NCBI GenBank assembly: GCA_947359465.1
Contig: OX375877.1
Location: forward strand, 23,447,235 to 23,511,234
Origin: Metellina segmentata
Taxonomy: Eukaryota; Arthropoda; Arachnida; Araneae; Tetragnathidae
DNA length: 64,000 nucleotides
Reading direction: 5' to 3'
Position 1 is the stretch's first letter, and every line of letters begins with the position of its first letter. Below, piece after piece: positions 11,330 to 23,088 of this stretch. Both the position numbers and the translations under genes were made by a program. The notes under the pieces are model-generated. The model saw only the letters and a list, made by a program, of their open reading frames with translations, searched no databases and was not told the DNA's origin.

Positions 11330-12408
11330 GTTTCTAATTTGAATATTAGAAAGTCATCAACTGCTTTCCTAAGCTAAATATTCCCATATTTAATGGTGAC
11401 TCAAGCGCATTTCTCTGATTTTTCAACAGCTTTGCAAGTGCAGTCGACTCAAATGAGTTATTAAGTAGTGTTGACAAATTTATATATTTAAAATATTTTC
11501 TATCGGGTGAAGTTTACAAAACTGTTGCCGGGATTTCTCACATGGAAAAAAATTACAAATCTTGTTTAAATTTGTTAAAGGATCGATATGGTAAACAAGA
11601 GCATTTAATCAGTTGTTTCATGAATAAACTGTTAGAAACTAAGCCATTAAGGTTTCTTCAAAACTTCAAGGACTTAGAAGCTTCCATGACGAAAGCAAAG
11701 TTTGTATATGAAATTTGAATGCCGTGGGAATTGCGTCCGGTACGTAAGGTCATTTCTTATTTCCAATTTTGTTAAAACAGTCACCTCATAATCTAGTGGT
11801 AGAATTTCATCGAAAGAGGGATCCTGAAAAGACCGGTGATGTTAATGAACTGATAAATTTAATAAATTTGAAATTGGATCTCGAGAAGGGGCTAATGTGG
11901 TTTCTGGACTGCAACTGAAAAATCACGAAACTTCTCGCTCGAAAGGTTATAATTAACCATCTAGATTTAAAACTAATGTCCCAACGTCAGTCGCATTAAA
12001 CACAGTTGTTAGAATGTTTGTATTTTCTGTAACTCTAACTCGTATATTGGATCAAAATGTAGATCTTTCATGAATGAACAGAAACGCTACAACTGAAAAA
12101 GGAAAGACGTTGTTATCGTTGTCTAGCCAGTAAACATATAATTATTTTGCCTCGAAACTAAAAATAAAAAAAGCATCTAAAGTGCAGACTCTAGAAAAAG
12201 CCCAAGTTACACTAGTTCCGGATAATCAAACCGTATTGTGTTCTGTTTTTAAGGGCAAAAATTCAATGAAAAGTTATACCACTCTACTACACCAGGGGGC
12301 TCTACGCAATGTTCGCTTACGCTTGTCAACCCCTAGGAATCGAGCTGAACAATATAGTTTTCATTCCTGCTACAGCGGCGGCGGCAGTAACTTTTTTTTA
12401 ATATTTAG
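11330..12408 (+). pseudogene. Bel/Pao retrotransposon gag-protease remnant (copy A)
   Basis: Read across several frames, this retains the Pao-type Gag: YLKYFLSGEVYKTVAGIS, LLKDRYGKQEHLISCFMN and RDPEKTGDVNELINF-like segments, in the order found in the DUF1759 domain. A degraded CCHC knuckle (CNS...CRSFMNEQKRYN) lies near 12,030-12,090. A frame at 12,182-12,400 probably covers the start of the protease region. Multiple stops and frameshifts make it dead. The hAT fragment at 12,409 interrupts it. Confidence 0.75.
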
Positions 12409-13060
12409 CAGGGATGGCGAACCTATGACCCGCGGGTCAACACTGATCCACGCAGGGTTTTTAAATAACCCACGCATTGATTTTTAAAAACTTATAATAT
12501 ACATAAAGAATTGTAATTATTTTTTGAACCCCTCTTTTAAAAAATATGTAGAAAATACAAGCGTTAATAAATAACTTAAAAATGACAAAATGTATAATGA
12601 TTTTGTTAAATGTCTTAGATTTATTGATTATACGTAATGCTGTTTTAAGATTCATATGAGAATATTTGTATACTTATGACGAAACTTGACATCTTTACTA
12701 GGAATTTGGAAATGAAAATCATGAAATATTTTCTTCAACTACAAAAACATTTCCAAAACACAATAACAATAGAAAATACGCCTGACGTTCAAATAAATGC
12801 ACTCAAAAAATATTTAATCATCATACAGGAAATAAAACAAGCCTTTTAGGAGATATTTAATCAATTTAAGAGTATGGAAAATACATTTCACTTTATTTTA
12901 TACCCACACAAAACGAAATTCGAAACAATTGAGTTGAACAAACTTAAGTGGCTAGGTATCAAAATTTAAAAATGCAATTAGTTGAATATCAAAGCTTAAA
13001 GCAGCAAAGTTTGGAAAAATAAATTTGATAACTTGATTTCCGAAGTAGAAGGGAAATGAG
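12409..13060 (+). mobile_element. hAT element fragment inserted in Bel/Pao (copy A)
   Basis: Begins with the hAT-like TIR CAGGGATGGCGAACCTATGA at 12,409. The following sequence matches 31,632 onward and 55,048 onward, including degraded transposase text. The right TIR is absent: sequence returns to Bel/Pao at about 13,060. It is a truncated, inactive copy. Confidence 0.7.
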
Positions 13061-13099
13061 TATGAGAAAATTCTATACAAATTCTATAGATTTATAAGA

Positions 13100-14885
13100 C
13101 TTATGGAGGAAATCTCATTCTTTCATTGAAATAAGTGAACATTAAGATTAACACTCGAAAGTGTTAGGACTCATTTGAACAATAATGAATTCACTCTGGG
13201 GCTTGACTTAAGATCATTATTGTCAACTTTGGATGACAATGTTATGCACTAAAAGAAACGTTCTCCCCACCGCTGCAAAAATTTACGATTTCCCCCCCCT
13301 TGTGGATTTATAACGCTTGTTCTGATTAAAACAAAGTGCCTTTCGCAAGAGTTATGAGAGATTGATGTGGATTGGAATGAATTGATCTCAGGAGCAATTA
13401 AAGAAAGATGACCAACCTGGTGTAATGAAATACAATAATTGCAAAATTCAATTATACCTGGACATTACTTTTCCACCACGAGTATAATAAGTGGTGAAAT
13501 TTACAGTTACATGTGTTCTGCGATTCCTCTTTAAAGGCTTTTCGAACATTGGCATATTTAAAATACAAAACATCAAAAGACACTTTTCAAACTAGTTTCG
13601 TAATTTCCAGATCTAGGGTTGCGCCTATTTAAAGGTTAACATTGCTCCATTTCGAGTTGATCAGTGCTGTAATAGCCACAATAATAGTTAAACATCTTAA
13701 AGCCATCTTTAAAACTATAAAAAGGGTTTTTCTGTGGAGTGACTCGACGATTGTACTCCATTGGATTAAAGGCTCGGCGTCCAGATGGAGGCCATTTGTG
13801 CCAAACCGAGTCGCAGAAATTCAGGAAGTTAAGGACACCAGTGCTTGGAGGCACTGTATAAGTAAACATAACCCTGCAAACTTGTTGACGAGAGGATGTT
13901 TAAGTAAAGATTTGATTACCTCGAAAATATGGTAGCATGGCCCTGGATGGTTAAATGAACCAGAAAACACTTGGTCCAAGGTAAAGGGATTTGAATATGA
14001 CTCGATAGGTAGAGAGATCCGTATCTGAATTTAAATCGAAAGTTATAGTTAGCTCAACAGTTGTTCATGAAAAAATTATTGATCCGTGAAGATTTATTAA
14101 CGTTTTCAGACTATTAAGAGTGACTGCTTGTGTTCTACGTTTTGTTGATGTACTTCAAAGAAAGAAGAGTCTTAAGGGTCCTCTTACATCTGAATAACTC
14201 AATGGTGCTGAGCAGTTTTGGGTAAGAACTGATCAAATTGAATCTTACTTTAACGAAATTACATTCCGGAAGAATGGTAAACCTCTTCCAAAGGACTCAA
14301 AATTATTATGTTTAAACCAGTTTCTGGATCTTAAAGATGTCCTGCGAATAAAGGGACGGTTACAGAAAACCTATTTTTCAATGTGTCGAAAGTATCCAAT
14401 CATACTGACTTCTAAATCACAATTAACAGAAGTATTGATTTGGGAATCCCATGAAAGAGTATTTCATTCAGATGTACCTCACACACTAGTTCAAGTGAGA
14501 GAAAAATAATGAATCTTAAAAGCCAGGCAAATTATAAAAGCAGTTATAAAAAAAAGTGCATTTGCTAAAGATTCAATTATTCTCCAGGAGACCAGAATGT
14601 TGACCAACTACAAGCTGAACGAGAGAAATTTCAGCCTCATTTTCGATTATTGGTGTTGATTATGCTGGTGCGCTATTTGTTAAAAGATAGTGATGCAAAA
14701 CAGTATATTCACTTGATAACTTGTACATTGACAAGAAGTGGACATCTTGAACTAGTCTGTCGACTGATACCTTTCTTTTTGCCTTCCGTTACTTCTTTTT
14801 TCGACAAGAATTGTGTTCAGTGGTGATACCTGACAATGCGCGTACTTTTAAACATGTTAAATTGCATTTAAAACAAATGTGGTCA
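13100..14885 (+). pseudogene. Bel/Pao RT tail, RNase H and integrase remnant
   Basis: Resumes the element split by the hAT fragment. The frame 13,642-13,935 reads the Pao RNase H block (FLWSDSTIVLHWIKG, then NPANLLTRG). From about 14,160 comes integrase: LKGPLTSE, FLDLKDVLRIKGRL, then DYAGALFVKDSDAKQYIHL and TLTRSGHLELV near 14,655-14,757, the first catalytic block. The frame is broken repeatedly. It is interrupted at 14,886 by an antisense LINE and picks up again at 21,145. Copy B lacks most of this interval. Confidence 0.85.
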
Positions 14886-15111
14886 GTTATAAATCAACTA
14901 TACAAATACAAATATTGACGATCAGCTACAGGCTCAAACCCAACAAGGCTGGTCGTTCGTTTATGAGTTCCCCAATTCCCACTGACTATCCAATTGTATC
15001 TTAAATTCGTACACTCCCTTTCAATTAACTACATTTTCTGGCAACGCGTTCCGTTTGTCTATTACCCTATTAAAGTAGTAGGTTTTCCTTAAATCCCGAC
15101 AAAAATGATTC

Positions 15112-15368
15112 TGTGGTGTTATGCAAATTAGAGACTACTTCCACTTCAACTTCAAGAGACTTCTGACGTGTGCATGCTGCGTCATGCGTTCACGCTTTAA
15201 ATACATCAAGCTGTTTTTGAGTTTCAGTCTCGTAGTTTTGTAACCACCTTTGTTGGCGCGCTGATAGACTGTACTTAAGTTTACGTATTTAATTTGTTAA
15301 GATTTAATAAATGTTAAGTTTAATTGTTTTCAGTCTAATTTCGAAATTATAATTAAGCAACAGCACCA
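15112..15368. mobile_element. probable solo LTR inside the LINE (copy A)
   Basis: The segment starts TGTGGTGTTATGC and ends near GCACCA, so the ends TGGTG and CACCA form a short inverted repeat as in Bel/Pao LTRs. It contains AATAAA near 15,308. LINE coding sequence continues on both sides (KKDFSH and the ACTAC...AAATCCC block). No clean target duplication is visible, and the right edge could lie at 15,362-15,370. Confidence 0.5.
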
Positions 15369-16760
15369 ACCGTGGCTAAAATCCTTTTTCAATTTATACC
15401 CATGGCCCCTTGTTCTTTTATCCCTTGTTCTGTTATTGAAATTTAAGCCCTCGGTGTCCCCTTGTTTTACCAACTTGAAAATCTGAATCAAATCCCCCCT
15501 CCTTCTTCTTTCCAGTGTATACATGTTTAGCTTACTTAAATGTTCATTATAGCCTAGATTTGCTATCCCCTTTATTATTTTTGTAGCTTTGTGCTAAACC
15601 CTTTCAGTTAATTCTATATCCTTTTATATATATGGAGCCCAGAATTGTACAGCATATTCTAGATGTGGTCTTACTCAGCGCTTGTATAACGGCAAGATTA
15701 TATTCTTATCCCTTGAAGTTACAGTCTTTTTAATATACCCCAATAACCTATTAGCCTTTTTACCCGCAGATGAATATTGGTGACACATTTTATAAATCCA
15801 GTGTATTATCACTCCAAGATCCTTGATTGTTTCTCCCTTTACTCCTTGCAGACAGTACTCGGCTCCACTGTTCCTGTAACCCATATGCAGAACTTGACAT
15901 TTCCCTACTTTAAATGACATACCCCATTTTACAGCCCATTCGGATATCTTATCAAAATCCCCTTGTAAATTCTCTATCTGTAACTTGGTATCCACTGTCC
16001 CTCATATTTTTAAGTCATATGCAAATATACTGATTCAATTCTTAATCCCCTGACCTATATCATCTATGAAAATTATAAATAAAATTGGTCCCAAAACGGA
16101 TCCCTGAGGCACCCCACCTATAACGTCTGTCCACTGTGAATAATTTCATTTTACCTGCACTCTCTGCTTTCTACCCAATAACCAATTCTCTATCCATATC
16201 AATGTTTTCCCCTGAATCCCCTGCCTTTCCAATTTAAACAGTAATGCCTCATCAGGTACTTTATCAAAAGCCTTTTGAAAATCAATGTACATGATATCTA
16301 CACTGCTCTTATTATCCAGCTCTTCAATAATTTTTTCCTAGAACTTCAAAAGGTTTGTAGAGCAGGATCAGTCCTTCCTAAACCCATACTTATTATCTGA
16401 TAACAGTCCCCCTTTCTCCAAGTATAATATTATATGCTTTTTTAACAGAGATTTAAATATTTTGACAATTATTGATGTTAGACTTACTGGGTCTATAGTT
16501 GCCCGGATCACTTTGTATTCCCTTTTTGAAAATTAGAGTTATGTTGGCCAACTTCCAATCCATTGGTACCCAACCCGTGCTATACGTTGAATTAAATATG
16601 ATGTGAATTATGTCCCCCAATTATTCCGCGCATTCCACTAGTACTCTCGGATATATATCGTCTGGCCCTGGTGCTTTAGATGGCTTAATTATTTTCTTCT
16701 ATTCTTTCTACTATTTCTTCCCTGTTAAATTTGCATTCTTTAATTGTACACCCTGCAAAG
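15369..16760 (-). pseudogene. LINE reverse transcriptase (copy A)
   Basis: Reverse-complement frames read RT blocks: GWVPMDWKLANITPIFKKG near 16,550, [14 protein letters not shown] near 16,100, then the catalytic box as FAYD at 16,014-16,025 instead of FADD, followed by DLKI, a stop and GTVDTKLQ. The C-terminal frame 15,675-15,995 contains GKCQVLHMGY and KKANRLLGYIKKTV. The missing catalytic aspartate and in-frame stops make the enzyme inactive. The same lesion is present in copy B, so it predates the duplication. Confidence 0.85.
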
Positions 16761-17391
16761 GTTCCATCCTTGGGATTCTTTTTTAATTTATAGTTACCAT
16801 TGAAAACCCCCAGAAAAATGTCATTTAACACGTTTGCCATTCCCACCTCGTCTCGAATTAATTATCCTCCCCTCCAACGGGCCCAGTGTAGTACTAAATT
16901 TGTTTTTACCACTTGCATATGCAAAAAATTATTTTGGGTTTATATTTATTTCCCTTGTTTTTCCTCCAAGGACACCTTTTGCTTCCTACTAATATTTTTA
17001 AAATCCTTTCTGGCTTTCAGATATGCCTCCTTCTTCCTGTCATATTAGTGCTTTTATATACCCTGTATGTTGTTTGTTTTAATTTTAAAGCTTTGTGTGT
17101 CACCCCTGAAAACCACATAGGAAGCAAGTTTCTAGATTTTCCTTTTTTCCCCTGAAAAAACAGAAAATTGTTTTTTTATCACTCTGTCTAACTTATTCTT
17201 GAAATCCTCCCATTGTTCAGAATGATGTGGTGCTATTAATCCCCCTTTGAATGTCTCTTTTAACTATTCCCTTATCCTATGAAAATTTACCTCTCTGAAA
17301 TTTGGAATTATCCTACTATTGATTGTGTATGCTGATAGAAAATTTATACTTAATATGATACTTCTATGATGACTTTCTCCCAGTTGCTCAC

Positions 17392-17800
17392 CTATAACCA
17401 AATCCTGCACACTATTTCATCATTGCAGAAAATCAAATCCAATATTGCATTGTCCCTAGTATCCTCATACATCATCTGGTACAAAAAACAATCCTGTATC
17501 ACTTCCAAAAATTCTGCCCCTTTCCCATTTGTAGCTAGATTGTTTGTCCAGTCAATATTTGGATAATTATAGTCCCCCATTAAAATTAATTCTCCTTTTT
17601 GACATGCTTCGTTCATCAGATTGCACATACCCTTTTCCTGCTCTTCACTACAAACAGGAGGTCTATATATACATTACCCAGAATTAGTCCTTTGCCTTTG
17701 TCTGTATTCAATTTCACCCAGACTGATTCTATATCCTCAGTTTTACTTTTTAACTTTATCTCCGTACAGTTCAAGAATTATCTCACATAAATCAAAACCC
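17392..17800 (-). pseudogene. LINE endonuclease domain (copy A)
   Basis: The frame 17,392-17,628 reads LILMGDYNYPNIDW, then DCFLYQMM and DNAILDLIF, the conserved C-terminal blocks of the APE-type endonuclease of CR1/L2 ORF2. The aspartate and asparagine of the GDYN block are kept. Upstream endonuclease blocks extend toward 18.0 kb in broken frames. The domain nicks target DNA for target-primed reverse transcription in active elements; this copy is interrupted by stops. Confidence 0.75.
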
Positions 17801-18223
17801 CACCCCCTTTCCTTTTCACTCTGTCCCCGTTAACATTGTGAATCTACTCAATTCTAGAATTTGTGCATCTTCACTGCTTGCCCAAATTTCAGTTATCCCA
17901 CAATGATATCTATATCCTCTGCTTGTGCAATTCCCCTGAGCTCATACATTTTATTTCTCACACTACGAGCATTTCAATAAAATACTCTTAGCTTATTTTT
18001 CACCCTTATATTGCACTTTCCCTTTGTAATATTAGTCTTTGAATTGTTTTCATCCTTATATTGCACTTTCCCTTTGTATTATTTGTCTTAGTTTAGTTTT
18101 TCTCCCCCACATTGCACTTTCACTTTGTATTGTTTGTTTCCTGTAATTTTGACCCTGTTAGTTTTCCCAAGCAATTATTGTGTACTGTCAACCCTCTATA
18201 TCCTACCCATCCCTGCTTGTATT

Positions 18224-18429
18224 CTAGTTTTTGGACTCCAGAATATTCAAACCCCGCTTGCCAACCTCCCTATTACCTATCAGGCTTAAATACAAATTGT
18301 CCCTGCTTATCCAATCCCTCCTACACTCCTTCCAGACATCTAAAAATCTAACCTCCTCCCTCTCACACAAATCCCTTAATAACCCGTTTATCTTCTTGGC
18401 CCTTTGATTTAACCACCCATTATCTAACA
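18224..18429 (-). pseudogene. LINE ORF1 SGNH/esterase-like domain, C-terminal piece
   Basis: A minus-strand frame reads WLNQRAKKINGLLRDLCE, then VRFLDVW and a degraded DGLHLS-type block (DNLYLSLIGNREVG). This is the tail of the SGNH-hydrolase-like domain in CR1/L2 ORF1. The start of the same domain (VVVVGYSMVRVLG) lies beyond the hAT insertion at about 19,965-20,010, and the N-terminal part reaches about 20,340 (EFYVECDSCG, a zinc-knuckle-like segment). Confidence 0.65.
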
Positions 18430-19958
18430 CAGGGGTGGCCAACCTGTGGCGCATGCGCCAAACTCCCATTTCAAACAATCTCTTCGCAATTTTTTGAGTT
18501 TGCATTTTATATTATGTGTGATATGACGTACTTGTGATCTGTTTGTTCTTTTTCAAGATTTTTTGTACTTTTATTTTTATTTTTTTATTTTTCTGTTATT
18601 TATCTCTGTGCAAAAAAAAATGAGCAAAAGAAGCGCAAAAAGTATGCGAGAAAAAGTGAATTTAACGAACAGTAAGAAAATGAGTTATTTACAGCAAGTC
18701 CATCAGGAAAATCGTTTTTTGCATTGTTTGTGAAACTACTCTTTCACATAATAGAAGACACGATTTTAATAAACACTATAAAACACAGCATCAGGCTAAC
18801 ATAGAAGGAAAAGTCAAACTTGTTCTCGTGTCGGAGTTACGTAAAGAATATGTGACTAAAAAAAGGAAGAAATCAGAAGACAACATATTTTTGCTAATGT
18901 CAGATGTGTAGACGAGGTGATGACAGAAGCGTCCTGTGAAATTGCTTTAGCATTGGCGACGAAAAAAAAAACCGTTTTGTTTCCAAATATTTGCACGCCA
19001 TCATGGTAATAAAGGTATTGAAAAAAAATCAGACGAAATTGCTATACCAAGGCAAACTAATGCGAGGTGTATAGTGGAACTCTCTCTTCTCTCTCTCTCT
19101 CTTCTCTCCCTCTCTCTCTCTATCTCTCTGACAACTGGAAGACTTTTCTCTATCTTTGGATGAATCAATGGACATATTTGATGTAGTCCAGTTATAAGCA
19201 TTTTTGTAAGAGGAATGGATTATAATTTTAATATCTTTGAAGAACTTGCCAGTCTGGAGTTATAGTATAATGAAACAAGAGGATCAGATATATTTAAAAT
19301 GTAAAATCATGCCAAGAAAATCTAAACTAGATTATTGTACTCATCGGTATGTGTACTGACGGTACGCTGTAAATGGCACTACACCTTTGTTGAAAGATTT
19401 TTTAAATCGTACTGCACTAAAATATCAATGAATTATTATACACCAAAAGGCACAGTGTGTAAAAATTTTTAAAAATGTAGCATGTTTTGTTACAGGTTGT
19501 TAAATGTGAGATTCAAATTAGAACAAGAGATTTTATTAGATTTATAATATGGTGAACATTTTCTTTATTGTGAGGTGCGCTGACTCTAGAGGACAGGTTC
19601 TAAGTAGATTTTAGAAATTAAAAAATGCTATTTTTAATTTTTGAAAACAGGAAATTGAACTCTCCTGATGAAAGAACTCTATTATTTGATAACATTTGGC
19701 TATTTGAATTGGCATTTTTAGTTGATGTACTAGCCGTCTCAATTAACTAAATTACGCTACAAGGCAAAAATAACTTATTTCCTAGCTTAGTAAATAGCAT
19801 TAATTAATTTAAAATGGCATTAAATCTGTTCATCTCTCAGTTAGAAAATCAGGATTTTAGTCAATTTCCACAGTTGAAAGAGCATAGGGGATGTGCTGCT
19901 AATAATAACAATTTGACCAAATATATTAAAATTAGTTATTACAAGTTACAAAATTAGT
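18430..19958 (+). mobile_element. second hAT family, 3'-truncated, inside LINE ORF1 (copy A)
   Basis: Begins with the hAT-like TIR CAGGGGTGGCCAACCTGTGG at 18,430. A coding remnant starts at the ATG near 18,620 (MSKRSAKSM). Near 19,140 it reads DFSLSLDESMD, the first catalytic block of the GTF2IRD2/ZBED-like hAT transposases, followed by MCTDG-like text near 19,350 and LFISQLENQDFSQFPQLK near 19,830. Stops and frameshifts abound. No matching right TIR is present before LINE sequence resumes, so the 3' end was deleted. Confidence 0.75.
19079..19131. repeat. TC-rich microsatellite
   Basis: Runs of CTCTCT with interruptions inside the second hAT element. The copy in unit B is at 44,118-44,170. 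Minus-strand frames rich in arginine and glutamate here are repeat artefacts. Confidence 0.9.
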
Positions 19959-21144
19959 TATCCCAAAACCCTAACCATTGAATATCCAACCACAACCACT
20001 TTAGTTACCTTATCAACCTCATTTAGCTAATCTACATGTAGCAAGTATACACACTGAACACTCTTTTCCACTCCCTCTGCAAACCTCACCTTCAAAGCCA
20101 ACAGCTGCTTCCTCAAATCACCCACCTCCTAAGCAACTCCTTCATTTAAATTCAACCTTCTCTGACATTTTAACCACACTCATACCACCCTTTCGTGCCT
20201 CAACTATATTCCCACACGAGTCACATTCCACATAGAACTCCCTACTGGCTCCCTCTGTCCTCATCTAATTTAACATCCTAACTATACCCATGCTAACCTG
20301 ATCTGAAAATGAAAATTTTTTATACTTCCAACGGCATAAAGTGGGGACTCCTTGCTCTCTGATTATGCAATGTAGGAGCCAGAGATTATGTCCAGTCCCA
20401 TTTTAAATCCTTAAATTTTAATAATAATTTTAACCTTTAAGATTGTTAAATCTTTAAACTATTTTAATGTTTATTTCTCGGTTATCTTTAGTTCATGTCT
20501 CTCCACTGAGGCTGATTTCTCGCTGCTCCTTTTACCACTGTCTGGTGTTTACCCTCTGATAGTTTATCTTTCCCAGTTGCTTTCACTATTGTGCCGTGGT
20601 ATTGGTGGGCTATCTCTAGGTTGTGGATGTTGAGGAGCCATGTTTGTTTATTTATTTATATTTATTTACAATCTGCTGATGTGTTATCTCTAATCGCGCT
20701 ACGCCTATGGAGACTGGTGATCCTGTGATCTTCTCGTGCCTCACCCGCCTGGATTTTATGTAAGGGCCTGGAACAATGTTCAGATCTCTATTTTAACTAT
20801 TTAAAACCTTTTAACCTTTTGGACTCTCTCTCTCATCGTTTTACTTTTTTATTTCATCGAATATCGACCGTATGTGTTTTTCTTTTGTGTGTTCTTGTAT
20901 TTTCAGTGTTTTTTACATGACTTTTCTGACCGATGGTATTTTTCGGTTCTTATTTTTTAGCAGAAATTTGTTCTCAAATTCCTGCGTTGTGCCATTGTTC
21001 GTTTTTATTCTGGCGTGTTGCCCCTTGTACACTAAATTAATTGATTTTTAATAAACGTGACTTGCCTCAATGGACGATCTCCCACCCCCGGTCATTAAAG
21101 GTGATCTAAGCACCTAGAGAGCGTACCCAGGGCGGGTCTTAAAA

Positions 21145-21370
21145 AAATAAAACAGCATAAAATGAGAGTACCTATATACTGTAAAGAGCCGCCTGGGGAA
21201 GGGGGATAAAAACGCATGGGCGTACAGTGAAAGTAGCTCTGCGAAAGACCCTTGGAAAGTCTTATCTGACCATTGAACAGTTACAAACTTTCCTTACCGA
21301 AATAGAAGCAATGGTTAACTCTCGACCTATTACCTATTTTGGAAGTGACACGTTTAATTTAGTTAAATTT
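21145..21370 (+). pseudogene. Bel/Pao integrase C-terminal part (copy A)
   Basis: Continues the integrase cut at 14,886. Frames read MRVPIYCKEPPGEGG, then VKVALRKTLGKSYLTIEQL and FLTEIEAMVNSRPITYFGSD, the region after the third catalytic acid in Bel/Pao integrases. The split by the LINE shows that the LINE inserted into an existing Bel/Pao copy. Confidence 0.8.
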
Positions 21371-22302
21371 GAATGCCATGTATTTAATACTAAGTAACTA
21401 AGGTTTGGCTCTTTAAAAAAATGAAAAACTGGAATGCGGTTCTCATTGACCTCATGCGTGTTCACCTCTGATCCATAGGATTCGACGAAATTATCTATAG
21501 ATTGTGGTCTATAATCCTATAAAATTGTAATCCGTTTTTTTATAAGCTTTAGAAAGTAAGGTCTATACAAATCTATTGAATGCCTGTAGAAACTTCTACA
21601 GGAGCTCATTTCTTGTTTCGCAATATTACATTTCTATAGAATTCTATACTAATAAATTTCTATACAATCGGAGGTCGTTATTTCTCTATACAAATATTCT
21701 AGAATTTTTTTCCCGAGAAACGAAATTTTGTTTTTTGATTGAGTTTTATTAAACTTTATAAAAAAGTTTCGTAATTGAACATTTATGGTCCTGAAATAAA
21801 TGTGAAGTTACCTGAACAGTTTTGATTTTTGTAACATATTGGCAAAATGATAGAATTCTGCTCCCCTAGAAAAGAATAATCTTAAATATATGAAAATGAA
21901 GCAATGAATACAAACACAATGGAGGGAAATATTTTTTTATTGAGTTTTAAATTCGAAATATCATGAAATGTGCTTTTTAATTTTTCTAATAACGAAAGTA
22001 TAAGAGGTGATTATACAGGTATACCAATATATAACATTAATGATGAATCAAATTTTTATGTCAGCTTTTAGAAGTTTTCATCGGAACGTTTTGTATGTAG
22101 TTTTTCTGCAAAGTTTCGAAATTTCAATGTAGGTTTGTTGGTTCTTATTCATGGAGGTTCTAAAACTATGCTGAATATGCCTCTGCTTTCCAAGGAAATC
22201 AGCTTATCATGGATTGTCTGAGTCTTTCTTTGTCTTGATTTGTAATGCCAAAAATGTGTGAAGTATTATGCATTCCAATCCTGCGTTGCTTGTAACGATG
22301 AC
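21371..22302. other. non-coding stretch downstream of the 107-residue gene
   Basis: AT-rich with many TCTATAC and TATAGAA words and a near-perfect 20-bp palindrome at 21,583-21,602 (9-bp arms CCTGTAGAA and TTCTACAGG). No coding frame is recognised. The part next to 22,303 would be 3' flank of the minus-strand gene. Confidence 0.4.
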
Positions 22303-22308
22303 TTTATT
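22303..22308 (-). terminator. poly(A) signal of the 107-residue gene (copy A)
   Basis: AATAAA on the minus strand, about 76 nt downstream of the stop codon at 22,384. The position is normal for cleavage and polyadenylation. Confidence 0.5.
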
Positions 22309-22383
22309 TAGGTCAAAATTGACGAGTCCGCAGTCCATTCGGTTTAGAAGGAATGCTTTCTTTGCAGTGACTTTCAGTGATGC

Positions 22384-22868
22384 TTAGTACCACTGAGACG
22401 TCAGGACAAAATTGTCTGAGCAACTGTTGTCAACCTTGTCTTCTCCGTCGAGATCTGTGGCATCCTCTGCAACTGGTGTGTCAACAGCTTGTGTAGCAGC
22501 TAGTAATGCCCTTTCTGCCATCTCGTCTTCGATGGTGCGGAGACGCAAGTCCATGTATTCATCCGGATGTTCTGCATTCCATTCTGCCAGGTAGTCGCGT
22601 TCCACGTAGGGCTGCAATTTCTTTTCTTTGGCCTCCTTTTTGGCCTGTTTCTTCTTAATTCTTTTTTCTTGAAACTTCCTTCTGAAATAGTAGGTTGATA
22701 TTTATTAATTTTCCAAAACACAAAGGACACATTATATGTATTTGAAACCAAGAGTTTGTGGTAAAACGTAATGTTAACATACACCAAAATAAATACAAAT
22801 AAGAAATTTAAGGATGATATAAGGAATAGGTAACATACTTACATTTGTTTTCCAAACCAATCCAACAT
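22384..22868 (-). CDS. two-exon gene for a 107-residue charged protein (copy A)
   Basis: Exon 1 is 22,843-22,868 (ATG at 22,866-22,868, encoding MLDWFGKQ plus two bases) and exon 2 is 22,384-22,681. The intron has the consensus donor GTAAGT at 22,842-22,837 and acceptor TATTTCAG before 22,681. Splicing keeps frame and gives 107 residues ending SQWY. I do not recognise the family. Residues 9-31 are strongly basic and lysine-rich, likely helical (RIKKKQAKKEAKEKK). The middle (VERDYLAEWNAEHPDEYMDL) and a helix rich in E, R and A follow; the C-terminal third is acidic. There is no signal peptide or membrane segment. An AATAAA follows the stop. Copy B carries the same gene with only synonymous differences seen. 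The ATG could be preceded by further exons that I cannot see. Confidence 0.6.
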
Positions 22869-22885
22869 CTTGAAAGTTGATTAAG

Positions 22886-23088
22886 ACGACTGCGAAATTG
22901 GCGTAAATAGCACTGAAAGGTACTGTTCGTTTAAAACGTCGGTAAAATTGACGTAAGTAGCACTGAAAAGTACTGTTTGTAAGTAAAACGTCGATAGAAG
23001 TGACGGAAATAGCACTAAAAAGTACTGTTTATATCAAACGTCGATGAAAATGACGCAAATAGTACTGAAAAGTACTGTTTATAAATAA
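22886..23088. repeat. four tandem ~50-bp repeats upstream of the 107-residue gene
   Basis: Units start at about 22,886, 22,936, 22,988 and 23,038. Each contains ACG(T/A)C, then (T/G)G(A/G)CG and AGCACTGAAAAGTACTGTT or a close variant. The array lies directly upstream of the start codon on the minus strand, so it could be promoter or 5' leader sequence. Confidence 0.8.

Larger units (their letters stand above)
14894..21140 (-). mobile_element. long CR1/L2-like LINE, antisense in Bel/Pao (copy A)
   Basis: A near full-length LINE on the minus strand. Its 3' end is the ACAAATACAAATA repeat at 14,894 and its 5' untranslated region reaches about 21,140, where Bel/Pao integrase resumes. In element order it has a 5' leader (21,140-20,345), ORF1 with an SGNH/esterase-like domain (split by a hAT), an apurinic endonuclease domain, reverse transcriptase and the C-terminal region. 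An LTR of about 257 bp interrupts the C-terminal region. All ORFs carry stops. Confidence 0.82.

Noticed and set aside
16800..17155. Plus-strand frames rich in Phe, Leu and Cys
   Set aside because: They are the antisense of the LINE RT-endonuclease region, which is the meaningful strand.
19001..19201. Arg-Glu-rich minus-strand frame
   Set aside because: Produced by the TC microsatellite inside the second hAT.
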